From Bacteroidales bacterium UBA5433 (lineage in GTDB: Bacteria > Bacteroidota > Bacteroidia > Bacteroidales > UBA932), in NCBI GenBank assembly GCA_002427525.1, contig DIRP01000022.1, positions 1 through 53,000 on the forward strand: a stretch of 53,000 bases of DNA, in the 5' to 3' direction. Position 1 is the first letter of the stretch; each line of letters starts with the position of its first letter. Positions 16,873 to 25,895 of the stretch are shown one piece after another. The notes under the pieces are model-generated. The model was not told where the DNA came from, made no database searches, and was given only the letters and a program-made list of their open reading frames with translations. The position numbers and the translations under genes are program-made.

Positions 16873-19302
16873 ATGAAGCCTCTTCGCTTATTATCAGCCC
16901 TGATTGTTCTTTTGACAGCGGGGTGTCAGAGCCACCAGGACGAAGGTGTACAGCGTCTTGCTCTTCTTTTTGAGCAACCGGCCGTTCTTTGGGAAGAACG
17001 GTTGCCCTTGGGCAATGGCCGGTTGGGAGCTATGGCAGACGGAGGTGTTTCCACAGAGCATATTTTCCTGAACGAATCGTCTTTATGGTCCGGCTCTCCG
17101 GCAGATGACAACAAACAGGAAGCCTACAAAAACCTGCCGCTAATCCGCGAACTTTTGTACAACAAACAGGTAGAAGAGGCTCAGGAACTTATGTACAACA
17201 GTTTTGCGTCACGCACTACCGGATCAGAAGGAAGTTACGGCGCAGAAACTACGTTTGGAAGTTACCAGCTGCTGGGCTCTGTTGCCCTGGATTTTTCATA
17301 CGATGCTCCTGTAGAACAGGCTACCGGATACAACAGAATGCTGGACATTGCTACAGCCACAACTTTCACTTCATATACAATCAACAGAACAACCTACACC
17401 CGGGAATGTTTTACTTCTTTTAGCAACGACGTGTTGGTTATGTACCTTACAGCGTCCCAACCGGGTGCACTGAATTTTAAAGCTTCTTTGGATCGTCCGG
17501 AAAACGCCCGCATATACACAGACGAAAACACCCTTATCATGGAAGGCTCTTTGTTTTCCGGACAGGAAGAAAAAGAAGGCATGGGGTTTTATGCCCGCCT
17601 GGACATTGTCCCTTGCGAAAGAGGAACCCTGACAGGTCTGGACAACCAATTGCAGCTTTCCGGAGCTACCCATGCTGTTGTTATCCTCTCGGCAACTACA
17701 AATTACAATCCGGCCACCCTCTCTGTCAGTTCGGATTCACTGTACATAAGGCGGGCAGATTCTCTGTCTTTGGCTGCGCAAAACACCCCGTATCCGGAAC
17801 TGAAAAAGAACCATGTAGATACCTACCAGTCGCTCTTTCACAGGGTACACCTGAACCTGCCCGATAATACCGGCCTGTATTTTCAAATGGGAAGGTACCT
17901 GCTTATTTCCTCTACAAGGCCGGGATATCTTCCTCCCAATTTACAAGGATTGTGGACATCCTCCATACAAACGCCCCGGAACGGAGCCTACGACCTGAAT
18001 ATGCATTTGCAAATGAACTTATGGCCTGCATTAAAAACAAACCTGGCCAACCTGCATCTGCCTCTGCTTGATTTTACCGGCAGGCTTGCAGCAAGAGGAA
18101 CAGAAACAGCCCGGGCGTACTACAACGCTCCGGGATGGGTGGCGCATGCGATGACCAACCCCTGGGGATATACTGCCCCCGGCCAAAACATAGCCTGGGG
18201 AGGCCACCATGCAGCCGGAGCCTGGCTTTGTGCGCACCTGTGGGACCATTATGCTTATACACAAGATTTGGAGCGTTTGCGTACAGATTACCCCGTAATG
18301 AAAGAAGCAGCCCTTTTCTACCTGTCATTGTTAATGGAAGATCCGGATTACAGGTATAAAGTACCGGCACCTTCCATGTCGTACGGGAATATGTATTACC
18401 TGCCTTATGCAGATGACCCTTTGTCTGTCCCCGGTACCAGACAGTCTGTCGCCCTGTTCCTTTGTATGGGCTCCACGTCGGATGTACAAATGGTGCAGGA
18501 CTTGTTTACCCACGTTATAGCAGCTAACAAACTGTTGCGGAATACAGATGATTTTCCTCTGATTCATCAGCTGGAAGAAGCACTAAACAGACTGCCGGAA
18601 TACAGAGTAAATGCTACAGGAGGCCTGTTGCGGTGGCTGGTTGATTATCCGGAAGAAGATACCCGTCAACGCAATGTCCCCCATTTATATGCCTTGTATC
18701 CCGGCAACGCATTTACAGAAAACACCCCCGGATTACTGGAGGCATGCCGGAACACATTGGAAAGAAGGGGGCAGGGAGGCTCAGCCTGGCAAATGGCCTG
18801 GAACCTGAACCTGTATGCCAGGCTGGGAGACGGCGAAGAAGCCTACCGAATACTCCATAGGCTCATGTCTCCCGCGTTGGAAGAAAGCACCTCGCCCTAT
18901 AATGTATTTGAAACAGAACCTGTTACCTTACTTACCCCGGGCACGTACCCCAATGGTTTTTCTTCCAATCCCCATTTTCAGATTGACGGAAACCTGGGAG
19001 GATGTGCCGGTATAGCAGAAATGCTGCTTCAGTGCCATCAGGGGTACATTCACGTATTGCCGGCCATTCCGGCCGCATGGGAGGCAGAAGGATCTTTTTC
19101 CGGCTTGTGTGTAAGAGGAGGAGGAACTGTTTCTTGCAGATGGAAAGAAGGACTGGTACGTGAAATCATACTTACTGCACAAACAGACAATTCGTTTATA
19201 TTAAAAATACCCCCTAATTTTCAGGGTATAAAAGAAAAATATATTACCCTTGCCCTGAAAAAAGGAGAACAACTAAAAATTCATGAAAGAAGCACAATGT
19301 AA
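16873..19302 (+). CDS. GH95-family lipoprotein with non-canonical catalytic residues
   Basis: An 809-residue lipoprotein (lipobox LTAGC) with the full GH95 architecture: N-terminal beta domain starting EERLPLGNGRLGAMADGG, the (alpha/alpha)6 region with NLWPALKTNLANLHLPLLDF, and FQIDGN near residue 705. GH95 enzymes cleave alpha-1,2-L-fucosides or L-galactosides. By eye, Asn376 and Asp705 match the catalytic Asn421 and Asp766 of Bifidobacterium AfcA. The second Asn (N423) is His378 and the SPEN acid (E566) is replaced by SYGN with Gly505; the 200-residue spacing 505-705 equals 566-766. It is therefore either inactive, a binding protein, or mechanistically different. The start at 16873 is set by the signal peptide. 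Overlaps nfo by 20 bp. Confidence 0.85.
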   Translation: MKPLRLLSALIVLLTAGCQSHQDEGVQRLALLFEQPAVLWEERLPLGNGRLGAMADGGVSTEHIFLNESSLWSGSPADDNKQEAYKNLPLIRELLYNKQVEEAQELMYNSFASRTTGSEGSYGAETTFGSYQLLGSVALDFSYDAPVEQATGYNRMLDIATATTFTSYTINRTTYTRECFTSFSNDVLVMYLTASQPGALNFKASLDRPENARIYTDENTLIMEGSLFSGQEEKEGMGFYARLDIVPCERGTLTGLDNQLQLSGATHAVVILSATTNYNPATLSVSSDSLYIRRADSLSLAAQNTPYPELKKNHVDTYQSLFHRVHLNLPDNTGLYFQMGRYLLISSTRPGYLPPNLQGLWTSSIQTPRNGAYDLNMHLQMNLWPALKTNLANLHLPLLDFTGRLAARGTETARAYYNAPGWVAHAMTNPWGYTAPGQNIAWGGHHAAGAWLCAHLWDHYAYTQDLERLRTDYPVMKEAALFYLSLLMEDPDYRYKVPAPSMSYGNMYYLPYADDPLSVPGTRQSVALFLCMGSTSDVQMVQDLFTHVIAANKLLRNTDDFPLIHQLEEALNRLPEYRVNATGGLLRWLVDYPEEDTRQRNVPHLYALYPGNAFTENTPGLLEACRNTLERRGQGGSAWQMAWNLNLYARLGDGEEAYRILHRLMSPALEESTSPYNVFETEPVTLLTPGTYPNGFSSNPHFQIDGNLGGCAGIAEMLLQCHQGYIHVLPAIPAAWEAEGSFSGLCVRGGGTVSCRWKEGLVREIILTAQTDNSFILKIPPNFQGIKEKYITLALKKGEQLKIHERSTM

Positions 19303-20137
19303 TTTTCGTATAGGATGCCACCTTTCCTCTTCGGGAGGTTATCTGGAGATGGCAAAAAGAGCTGTTGAAATTGGAGCCAACGTGTTCCAGTTTTTCACAC
19401 GCAACCCCCGCGGAGGGGCTGCCAAACCAATAAATCCGGCTGATATTGACGCTTTTCTTGCCTTTTCCGAAGAAAACAGCATAGGCCCCATACTTGCACA
19501 TGCCCCTTATACCATGAACCTCTGTGCCGCAGAAAAAAGAATACGGGATTTTGCCCTGGATATCTTTATGGATGATCTGCACCGTATGGAATATACCCCG
19601 GGAAACCTGTACAACCTGCATCCCGGCAGCCACGTGGGACAGGGAGTAGAGAAAGGTATTGAGTGGATTGTACAGGCCCTGAACACTGCCATGACAAAAG
19701 AGCAGACTACCTTTGTCCTGCTGGAAACCATGGCAGGAAAGGGTTCTGAAATTGGAGGAACTTTTGAAGAACTGCGCACCATCATAGATGAAGCCGGGTG
19801 CAAAGACCGCCTGGGTGTCTGTCTGGATACCTGCCATATATACGATGGCGGATACGATATTCTGAACAACCTGGAAGGTGTATTGGAACAGTTTGACAAA
19901 ATCGTTGGCCTGGAGCGTTTAAAAGCCATTCATATCAACGATACCAAAAACCCCATAGGAAGCCGGAAAGACAGGCACGAAACCATAGGGAACGGGTACC
20001 TGGGCCTGGAGACCTTCCGCAGGGTCATCAACCACCCACGGTTAAGAGACCTCCCTTTCTACCTGGAAACCCCTAACGAACTGCCCGGGTATGCCAAAGA
20101 AATAGACTTGTTAAAAAAAGAACGTACAGGAGCATAA
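19283..20137 (+). CDS. nfo: Endonuclease IV (AP endonuclease)
   Basis: A 284-residue Nfo-family TIM barrel that cleaves at abasic sites in base excision repair. Zinc-ligand motifs are visible: IGCHLSSSGG, LAHAPYTMN, NLHPGSHVG, LLETMAGKG, GVCLDTCHIYDGG, AIHINDTKNPIGSRKDRHE and YLETPN. The start lies inside the end of the GH95 gene (20-bp overlap), so the two are coupled. The 3' end overlaps the convergent LolC-like gene by 79 bp. Confidence 0.96.
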   Translation: MKEAQCNFRIGCHLSSSGGYLEMAKRAVEIGANVFQFFTRNPRGGAAKPINPADIDAFLAFSEENSIGPILAHAPYTMNLCAAEKRIRDFALDIFMDDLHRMEYTPGNLYNLHPGSHVGQGVEKGIEWIVQALNTAMTKEQTTFVLLETMAGKGSEIGGTFEELRTIIDEAGCKDRLGVCLDTCHIYDGGYDILNNLEGVLEQFDKIVGLERLKAIHINDTKNPIGSRKDRHETIGNGYLGLETFRRVINHPRLRDLPFYLETPNELPGYAKEIDLLKKERTGA

Positions 20138-21303
20138 GCCGCTAAAAAGCCTATACCCAGAACAACAACAGAGATCAATAACATATCTGTTCCCTGTATT
20201 GCTACCGGATAATCCGTAACCACAAAACTTCCCGGCAGGGTAATAATGCCAAACCGTAGCTGTGCCCAACACAAAGCAAGGCCGGCAAGCATCCCGGTCA
20301 TCCACCCCAGGATAGATATCAGCCAGCCCTCCAGAATAAACACCCTCCGTATAAGAGAAGGACGGGCTCCCATACCCGCAAGTATTGCAATATCTTCTTT
20401 CTTCTCCAGGATAAGCATACTTAAAGAGCCCAGAACATTGCCGGAAATAACCACCAAAATGAAACCCAGCAGGAAAAAGATGATAACCTTTTCTGTTTTC
20501 ATCATTTTATACAACGTTTCATTCTGCTGATACCGTGTAAGTACTTTGTAATCGGGACCAAGGGAAAGGGACAACTCTTTTGCCAGGGATTTCATGGCTT
20601 TTTCACCAGGTGTCCTTATTTCTACATAACTGATTTCTGTATTATAATTCAGAAGCCTGGCAGCCGTTTCCAGCGGCACCAGCAAATGGTTGGCGTCGTA
20701 ATGTTGTTCTACGGCAAAAATTCCAGCAGGGAAAAGTTTTTCTTTTGAAAGAGACGCCATGGGATTCAATGGAGAAAAAGCAACGTTATGTCGGGGATAA
20801 TACACCCACAACGGATCAATAAAAGCAACATTTACCCCCAACTCCAGAGCCAGGCCTCTCCCCAGCACGGCCTCTTCCACCTCGCCAAAATATACGTGAA
20901 ATGTTCCTGCTGTAAGGTGTTTTTGCAAAGGAGACGCATTAATGAAAACACTGTCAACACCCTTCATGGTGGCCACAGCCTGCTGGTTCCTGTATTGCAA
21001 AAAAACCGTTTCTTCAATAACAGGACAAAAAGCTGCTACTCGCTCATCCAGTTGCAAATTGTCAAATACCTGAAGATCCGATATAGTTTTGCCTGCTGCG
21101 CTTTTTATTATCAAATCCGGATCAAAAGCATGGTACATACCTTTTGCCAGGTTGTCAAATCCGTTATATACAGACATAACAACAACCAAGGCCATGGTTC
21201 CCAAAGCAATTCCTACGGCACTTATGCCGGAAATCACATTGATAACCTGCCTTGATTTCTTTGCCAGCAGATACCTCCACGCAATAAAAAAAGGAAGTTT
21301 CAA
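20059..21303 (-). CDS. LolC/LolE-like ABC transporter permease
   Basis: A 414-residue permease of the FtsX/LolCE type: N-terminal FFIAWRYLLAKKSRQVINVIS, first membrane helix, a periplasmic MacB-like domain (about residues 50-265) and three C-terminal helices starting IIFFLLGFILVVISGN. LolCDE extracts lipoproteins for delivery to the outer membrane; the LolD ATPase is not nearby, which is common in Bacteroidota. The last 26 codons, including the conserved AYAPVR, lie inside the 3' end of nfo on the other strand. It follows rbfA by 13 bp in the tyrS-rbfA transcript. Confidence 0.85.
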   Translation of the reverse strand: MKLPFFIAWRYLLAKKSRQVINVISGISAVGIALGTMALVVVMSVYNGFDNLAKGMYHAFDPDLIIKSAAGKTISDLQVFDNLQLDERVAAFCPVIEETVFLQYRNQQAVATMKGVDSVFINASPLQKHLTAGTFHVYFGEVEEAVLGRGLALELGVNVAFIDPLWVYYPRHNVAFSPLNPMASLSKEKLFPAGIFAVEQHYDANHLLVPLETAARLLNYNTEISYVEIRTPGEKAMKSLAKELSLSLGPDYKVLTRYQQNETLYKMMKTEKVIIFFLLGFILVVISGNVLGSLSMLILEKKEDIAILAGMGARPSLIRRVFILEGWLISILGWMTGMLAGLALCWAQLRFGIITLPGSFVVTDYPVAIQGTDMLLISVVVLGIGFLAAYAPVRSFFNKSISLAYPGSSLGVSR

Positions 21304-21316
21304 ATTCCTGTTTGAT

Positions 21317-21673
21317 TTAGGTTTTTAACAGTTCCTCTATATGCTCTGCATAGTCCAGAGAATCGTCAAGGAAAAAGACAAGCTCCGGAACAATACGCAG
21401 CTGCTTACCCACACGGTGTCCCAATTCTCCGCGTATGGCTTTGGTATGCTCCTGCACCAATTTTAATACTTCAACTGCTTTTTCTGACGGGAACACACTA
21501 ATCCACGAATGCGCAACCGACAAATCCGGGCTAATACGTACGTGCACCACAGAAATCATAGCCCCGCCATATACAGCCATACCTCTGTTCCTGAAAATTT
21601 CTGACAGGTCTTTCTGTATTTGCCTGGCAACCTTTAATTGTCTTGTATTTGATTCTGTCTGTGGCAATTTCAT
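21317..21673 (-). CDS. rbfA: Ribosome-binding factor A
   Basis: A 118-residue KH-type RbfA needed for maturation of the 16S rRNA 5' end and 30S subunit. Typical segments: RQLKVARQIQKDLSEIF, ISVVHVRISPDLSVAHSWIS, and the closing ELVFFLDDSLDYAEHIEELL. Its ATG overlaps the tyrS stop (21670-21673). Confidence 0.93.
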   Translation of the reverse strand: MKLPQTESNTRQLKVARQIQKDLSEIFRNRGMAVYGGAMISVVHVRISPDLSVAHSWISVFPSEKAVEVLKLVQEHTKAIRGELGHRVGKQLRIVPELVFFLDDSLDYAEHIEELLKT

Positions 21674-22971
21674 GATTCCGGGATTTTAATGATAAAATAA
21701 TTCTTCTTCCCCTTTTGCACCAACAGGTATTTCCCGTCTAAAAAGCTGTCTTCACCCACCAGGGTATTAAGTTCTTCAAGCCTTTCTTTGTTCAGGGATA
21801 CACCCCCCGCCTGTATCATTTTACGACACTCTCCTTTTGATGGCATTATAGAGGTATGAACGGCCAACAAGTCTACTACGGGTACCGGTAACAGGGGTCG
21901 CGGTACATCAAATTGCGGAACTCCTTCAAAAAGAGACAAAAACGTTTTCTCATCCAAGTCCCGCAATTGGTCTTTTGTTCCGCTTCCAAAGAGGATAGAC
22001 GTGGCTGCAACAGCTTTGTTATATTCGTCTTCCCCATGTACCATTTTTGTTATATTTTGCGCTAACTCTTTTTGTAACAACCTTTTATGTGGGTTTTCCC
22101 TATGCTTTTCAATCAGTTCTTCTATGGTATCCCTTTCTAACAGGGTAAAAATCTTTATGTATTTCTCTGCCTCTTCATCTCCCACATTCATCCAAAACTG
22201 ATAAAAAGCATAAGGCGATGTTCTGGCAGGGTCCAGCCACACATTCCCCGACTCTGTTTTGCCAAACTTGCCCCCGTCAGACTTTGTAATAAGCGGGCAG
22301 GTAAGGGCAAAGGCTTCGCCGCCTTCAACCCTGCGAATCAGTTCCGTTCCGGTTGTTATATTGCCCCATTGGTCAGAGCCGCCCATTTGCAATTTGCATC
22401 CGTACGTCCGGTACAGGTGCAAAAAATCGTAAGCCTGCAATAACTGGTAAGTAAATTCTGTAAAGGACATGCCTTCTGCTCCTTCTCCCGACAGCCGTTT
22501 ACGGACAGAGTCTTTGGCCATCATATAATTTACTGTAATATGCTTTCCAATATCACGTGTAAAGTTTAAAAAGGAATAATCTTTTGTCCAGTCGTAGTTG
22601 TTGAGCATAAGGGCCCCGTTGGGTCTGGCCGGATCAAAATCCATAAAATGCCGCAACTGTTTTTCTATACACGTTTGGTTGTGCCGGAGCGTTTTTTCGT
22701 CCATCAGGGTACGCTCGGCAGATTTCATGGAAGGATCACCTATCATTCCGGTAGATCCGCCGACAACGGCCACCGGCCTGTGCCCGGCTTCCTGAAAATG
22801 TTTTAACATCATAACACTTACCAGGTGCCCGATGTGAAGTGAATCTGCCGTAGGATCTATTCCTACGTACGCAGTTGTCATTTCTTTTTGTAGCAACTCT
22901 TCGGTACCCGGCATCATGTCGTGGATCATTCCCCTCCAGGCAAGTTCTTTTACAAAATTACGCTTCTTCAT
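21670..22971 (-). CDS. tyrS: Tyrosyl-tRNA synthetase
   Basis: A 433-residue class I synthetase that charges tRNA-Tyr. HIGH is present as LHIGHL (residues 45-50) and the KMSKS loop as KFGKTES, the form common in TyrRS. YQLLQAYDFLHLY and MGGSDQWGNI form the tyrosine pocket; a C-terminal S4 domain starts near SKGECRKMIQAGGV. First gene of the tyrS-rbfA-lolC-like transcript. Confidence 0.97.
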   Translation of the reverse strand: MKKRNFVKELAWRGMIHDMMPGTEELLQKEMTTAYVGIDPTADSLHIGHLVSVMMLKHFQEAGHRPVAVVGGSTGMIGDPSMKSAERTLMDEKTLRHNQTCIEKQLRHFMDFDPARPNGALMLNNYDWTKDYSFLNFTRDIGKHITVNYMMAKDSVRKRLSGEGAEGMSFTEFTYQLLQAYDFLHLYRTYGCKLQMGGSDQWGNITTGTELIRRVEGGEAFALTCPLITKSDGGKFGKTESGNVWLDPARTSPYAFYQFWMNVGDEEAEKYIKIFTLLERDTIEELIEKHRENPHKRLLQKELAQNITKMVHGEDEYNKAVAATSILFGSGTKDQLRDLDEKTFLSLFEGVPQFDVPRPLLPVPVVDLLAVHTSIMPSKGECRKMIQAGGVSLNKERLEELNTLVGEDSFLDGKYLLVQKGKKNYFIIKIPES

Positions 22972-22985
22972 GCTCTGTCTTCTGC

Positions 22986-22993
22986 TATTTTTG
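22986..22993 (+). promoter_or_regulatory. Candidate -7 box (TATTTTTG) for the S41 peptidase operon
   Basis: An exact TAnnTTTG, 47 nt before the ATG at 23041. A second candidate with one mismatch (TACTTTAG, 23017-23024) is nearer. The choice is open. Confidence 0.3.
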
Positions 22994-23001
22994 CAAAGGT
23001 A
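22994..23001 (-). promoter_or_regulatory. Bacteroidetes -7 box (TACCTTTG) for tyrS
   Basis: A perfect TAnnTTTG on the - strand, 22 nt before the tyrS ATG, abutting the + strand box of the divergent S41 gene. Confidence 0.5.
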
Positions 23002-23040
23002 AAGAATAAAAATGTGTACTTTAGTGCAAATTTTACAATT

Positions 23041-24423
23041 ATGAAGAACAGGCTGTTTTTGATTACATCATTAGTACTGCTTCTAACCTCTTGTTCCTGT
23101 GACCCTGTAGACCCCGACAGGGAACAAGCTCCGCTGGTTACTCAGAAGGTCAACAAATACATGCTGGAGCTAATGGAAGAAGTCTATCTCTGGGAAAAAC
23201 ACATACCGGACACTTTGGATGTACGCTACGAATTTGATGAGTTTGAATTCTACGAAAAACTCTGTTACCGTCAGGATGACCGCTGGTCATTTATAACAGA
23301 CGATGTGCAAACTTTACTGGAAGGAGGAGAGGGTATAGAAACAACCTTTGGTTACTCTTTGGCATTCGGAACTTTCTCAAACACAGGCAATTATTTTGCC
23401 ATTGTGCAATATGTATACCCCAATACGCCCGCCTCTGAAGCCAACCTGAAACGAGGCAGTATTATAACAGAAATTAACGGGAATCCAATTACTAACGACA
23501 CGTATACAGACTTGTACTATGCCCCTTCACTTACCGTAACTCTGGGTGAGCTGAGGGACGGTACGGTTTACAAAACAGGCACCGTTTCCCTTCAGGCCAG
23601 AAAACAAAGCCTGAACCCGATTATTGCATGGAACATCTTTAATGACGGAAGTCGTAAAATTGGGTATTTGTGTTATACAGACTTCTTTGGCAATTCACAG
23701 GAGTTATTTTTCCCTGTTTTCAAAGAATTTAAAAACAACGGGGTGACAGACGTAGTCCTGGACCTGCGCTACAACCTGGGTGGCTACCTTTCTGCTGCCA
23801 GGGCTCTGGTTGGCGTATTATGCCCCGCAGGTTGCCTGGATGGGAAAACAGTCCTTATTACAAAAACCTGGAACGATTTTTATAACAAATATTGGAAAGA
23901 CAACAACCGCGATGATATGTTAAAAGAGTTCTTTCCCGTGCGTTCTGAAATTCCCGTTAATCTGGACCTGAACAGGGTTGTGATCCTGACAGGGAAAAAC
24001 ACAGCTAGCGCCTCTGAATTAACCATTTGTGGCCTTGACCCCTATATGCAGGTTACAAAAGTAGGCGGCGTGACCCGGGGCAAATATACTGCTGCGATGG
24101 TTTTTTCCCCGGACAAGAATACACAAATCAGCAACTGGGGAACACAGGCTATTGTATATAAATACGCCAACGCCAACAACGTTACCGAGTTTAAGGACGG
24201 TTTTAACCCGGATTACGCAGTAGATGATGTACTGTTAGGTGACGTACTGCCTTTGGGTAACCCCGGAGAACTACTTTTGGCAAAAGCCTTGTCCCTGCTT
24301 GGCTTCAGTCAAAAAGCCCCTGCTTTCGCCGGTGAACCTGTCTTTGTACCGGAAGTACATTACAATTCCAATTTTATTTCCAGACCTTTGGGTCTGCACA
24401 ACCATTTGATTGATCAATTATGA
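23041..24423 (+). CDS. S41 (C-terminal processing protease family) lipoprotein
   Basis: A 460-residue lipoprotein (lipobox LLTSC, Cys about 19). A PDZ-like segment (about 125-185: YVYPNTPASEANLKRGSIIT, EINGNPI) precedes the S41 catalytic domain with LDLRYNLGGY. The TASASE motif at residues 321-326 gives Ser323, and Lys348 lies in RGKYTA; the 25-residue spacing equals that of the Ser/Lys dyad of E. coli Prc. It likely degrades or trims periplasmic proteins; the substrate is unknown. A 40-codon upstream extension overlaps tyrS and lacks the signal peptide context, so the start is at 23041. It overlaps the S37-like gene by ATGA. Confidence 0.87.
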   Translation: MKNRLFLITSLVLLLTSCSCDPVDPDREQAPLVTQKVNKYMLELMEEVYLWEKHIPDTLDVRYEFDEFEFYEKLCYRQDDRWSFITDDVQTLLEGGEGIETTFGYSLAFGTFSNTGNYFAIVQYVYPNTPASEANLKRGSIITEINGNPITNDTYTDLYYAPSLTVTLGELRDGTVYKTGTVSLQARKQSLNPIIAWNIFNDGSRKIGYLCYTDFFGNSQELFFPVFKEFKNNGVTDVVLDLRYNLGGYLSAARALVGVLCPAGCLDGKTVLITKTWNDFYNKYWKDNNRDDMLKEFFPVRSEIPVNLDLNRVVILTGKNTASASELTICGLDPYMQVTKVGGVTRGKYTAAMVFSPDKNTQISNWGTQAIVYKYANANNVTEFKDGFNPDYAVDDVLLGDVLPLGNPGELLLAKALSLLGFSQKAPAFAGEPVFVPEVHYNSNFISRPLGLHNHLIDQL

Positions 24424-25889
24424 AACTTCGTAAAACCTTTGTATCCCTTACATTTCTTGTACTCTGTCTTTTCCCTGTTCGCTCGTTTTCTCAACAATTC
24501 ACTTCAACCCGTACAGCACTTGAAATGCAGTTGGCTTCCCTTCCGGGAATAACTGAAGTGGCAAAACTTGAAAGTACAGAATTTGAAGAAAAATATAGAA
24601 TCTGCGTGCGTCAAATGGTACAGCACGACAATATTATCTATGGCTTTTTTGAACAGCGTGTCTTTGTTATGCACAAAGGATATGACCGTCCCACGGTCTT
24701 TGTTACAGAAGGCTACGGCGCTAATTATGCAGCCAATCCGCGTTATACAGAAGAACTTTCCAGAACGTTCAACGCCAATCTTATTGTAGTGGAACACCGG
24801 TATTTTGGCGAATCTGTACCCTCTCCCAGGCGGTGGGAAATGCTGAACGGCACAGCTGCCATGAAAGACCTGCACCTGATCCGGGAAAAACTGGGAACCC
24901 TGTATACAGGCAAATGGATTGCCACCGGAATAAGTAAGGGAGGACAGACTGCCATGATGTACAGAACCTTATATCCGGACGACGTGGATATAACCGTATG
25001 TTATGTAGCCCCGTTATGCCTGAGCGCCAAAGATACCCGGCATGCACATTTTATTGCAAACAAAGCAGGAACGCCGGAAATCCGAAAAAAAGTGCTGAAT
25101 TTCCAAAAAGAAGTTCTTACACGCAGAGATAGCCTTATGCCACTCTTTACCTCTTTTTGTGACTCGGCAGGCCTTGTTTTCACAAAACCTATAGCTGACA
25201 TTTTTGATTATTGCGTACTGGAATATTCTTTTGCCTTCTGGCAGTGGGGAACAAATCCGGAATCCATTCCGGCATCCACAGTCGATGACCGCCAACTATT
25301 TTCCCATCTTGTAAAAATTGCTTCACCCGATTACTTTGTCCGCGAAACCCCCAACTTGCCCTTTTTTATTCAAGCTGCCAAAGAATTGGGCTATTACACA
25401 TACGATACAACTCCTTTCAGGTTTAAAGTAGACAGGACGCGTTTTGTTCCGGAAAAAGAAAAGAAAAAACTGTTTGGAAAAAAGAAGGCCCGGAAAGCTG
25501 CAGAAGCCACGGAAGTTGCAGAAGTCCTGGACACAAATGAAAATCCTGTTGAAAAAGGAGCGTGGGTAACAAAAAAATACCCGGCCATGGAATTGAAAAG
25601 TGCCAACAATTACCTGAAAGAACTTTTTCTTCCCGATTTTTACAAACCGGGTTTTAACAAAACGTTATCAAAAACCCAACGCACCTTCCTTAAAAATACA
25701 GATGCCCGTATGGTATTTATCTATGGCGAGTGGGATCCGTGGACAGCGGCTGCTGTTCCCAATCCGGGAAAGCCCAATATTTTGTATTATGTACAGCCCG
25801 GCGGAAGCCACCGCGCCCGTATTTCCACGTTGCCGGAACCTATGCGCAACTCCCTGATTGAACAAATACAAAACTGGCTGAACGATTAA
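24420..25889 (+). CDS. S37-like tripeptidyl aminopeptidase (alpha/beta hydrolase), exported
   Basis: A 489-residue protein with a signal peptide (cleavage near RSFSQQ) and the S28/S37-type prolyl-oligopeptidase-like fold: VEHRYFGES, nucleophile ATGISKGGQ (Ser172), acid in YGEWDPWTA (Asp439) and PGGSHRARI (His464). S37 enzymes release tripeptides from peptide N-termini, fitting work on the products of the S41 peptidase whose stop codon it overlaps. A Lys/Ala/Glu-rich insertion at about 350-375 is unusual and probably an exposed loop. Confidence 0.82.
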   Translation: MKLRKTFVSLTFLVLCLFPVRSFSQQFTSTRTALEMQLASLPGITEVAKLESTEFEEKYRICVRQMVQHDNIIYGFFEQRVFVMHKGYDRPTVFVTEGYGANYAANPRYTEELSRTFNANLIVVEHRYFGESVPSPRRWEMLNGTAAMKDLHLIREKLGTLYTGKWIATGISKGGQTAMMYRTLYPDDVDITVCYVAPLCLSAKDTRHAHFIANKAGTPEIRKKVLNFQKEVLTRRDSLMPLFTSFCDSAGLVFTKPIADIFDYCVLEYSFAFWQWGTNPESIPASTVDDRQLFSHLVKIASPDYFVRETPNLPFFIQAAKELGYYTYDTTPFRFKVDRTRFVPEKEKKKLFGKKKARKAAEATEVAEVLDTNENPVEKGAWVTKKYPAMELKSANNYLKELFLPDFYKPGFNKTLSKTQRTFLKNTDARMVFIYGEWDPWTAAAVPNPGKPNILYYVQPGGSHRARISTLPEPMRNSLIEQIQNWLND

Positions 25890-25895
25890 CTTTTC

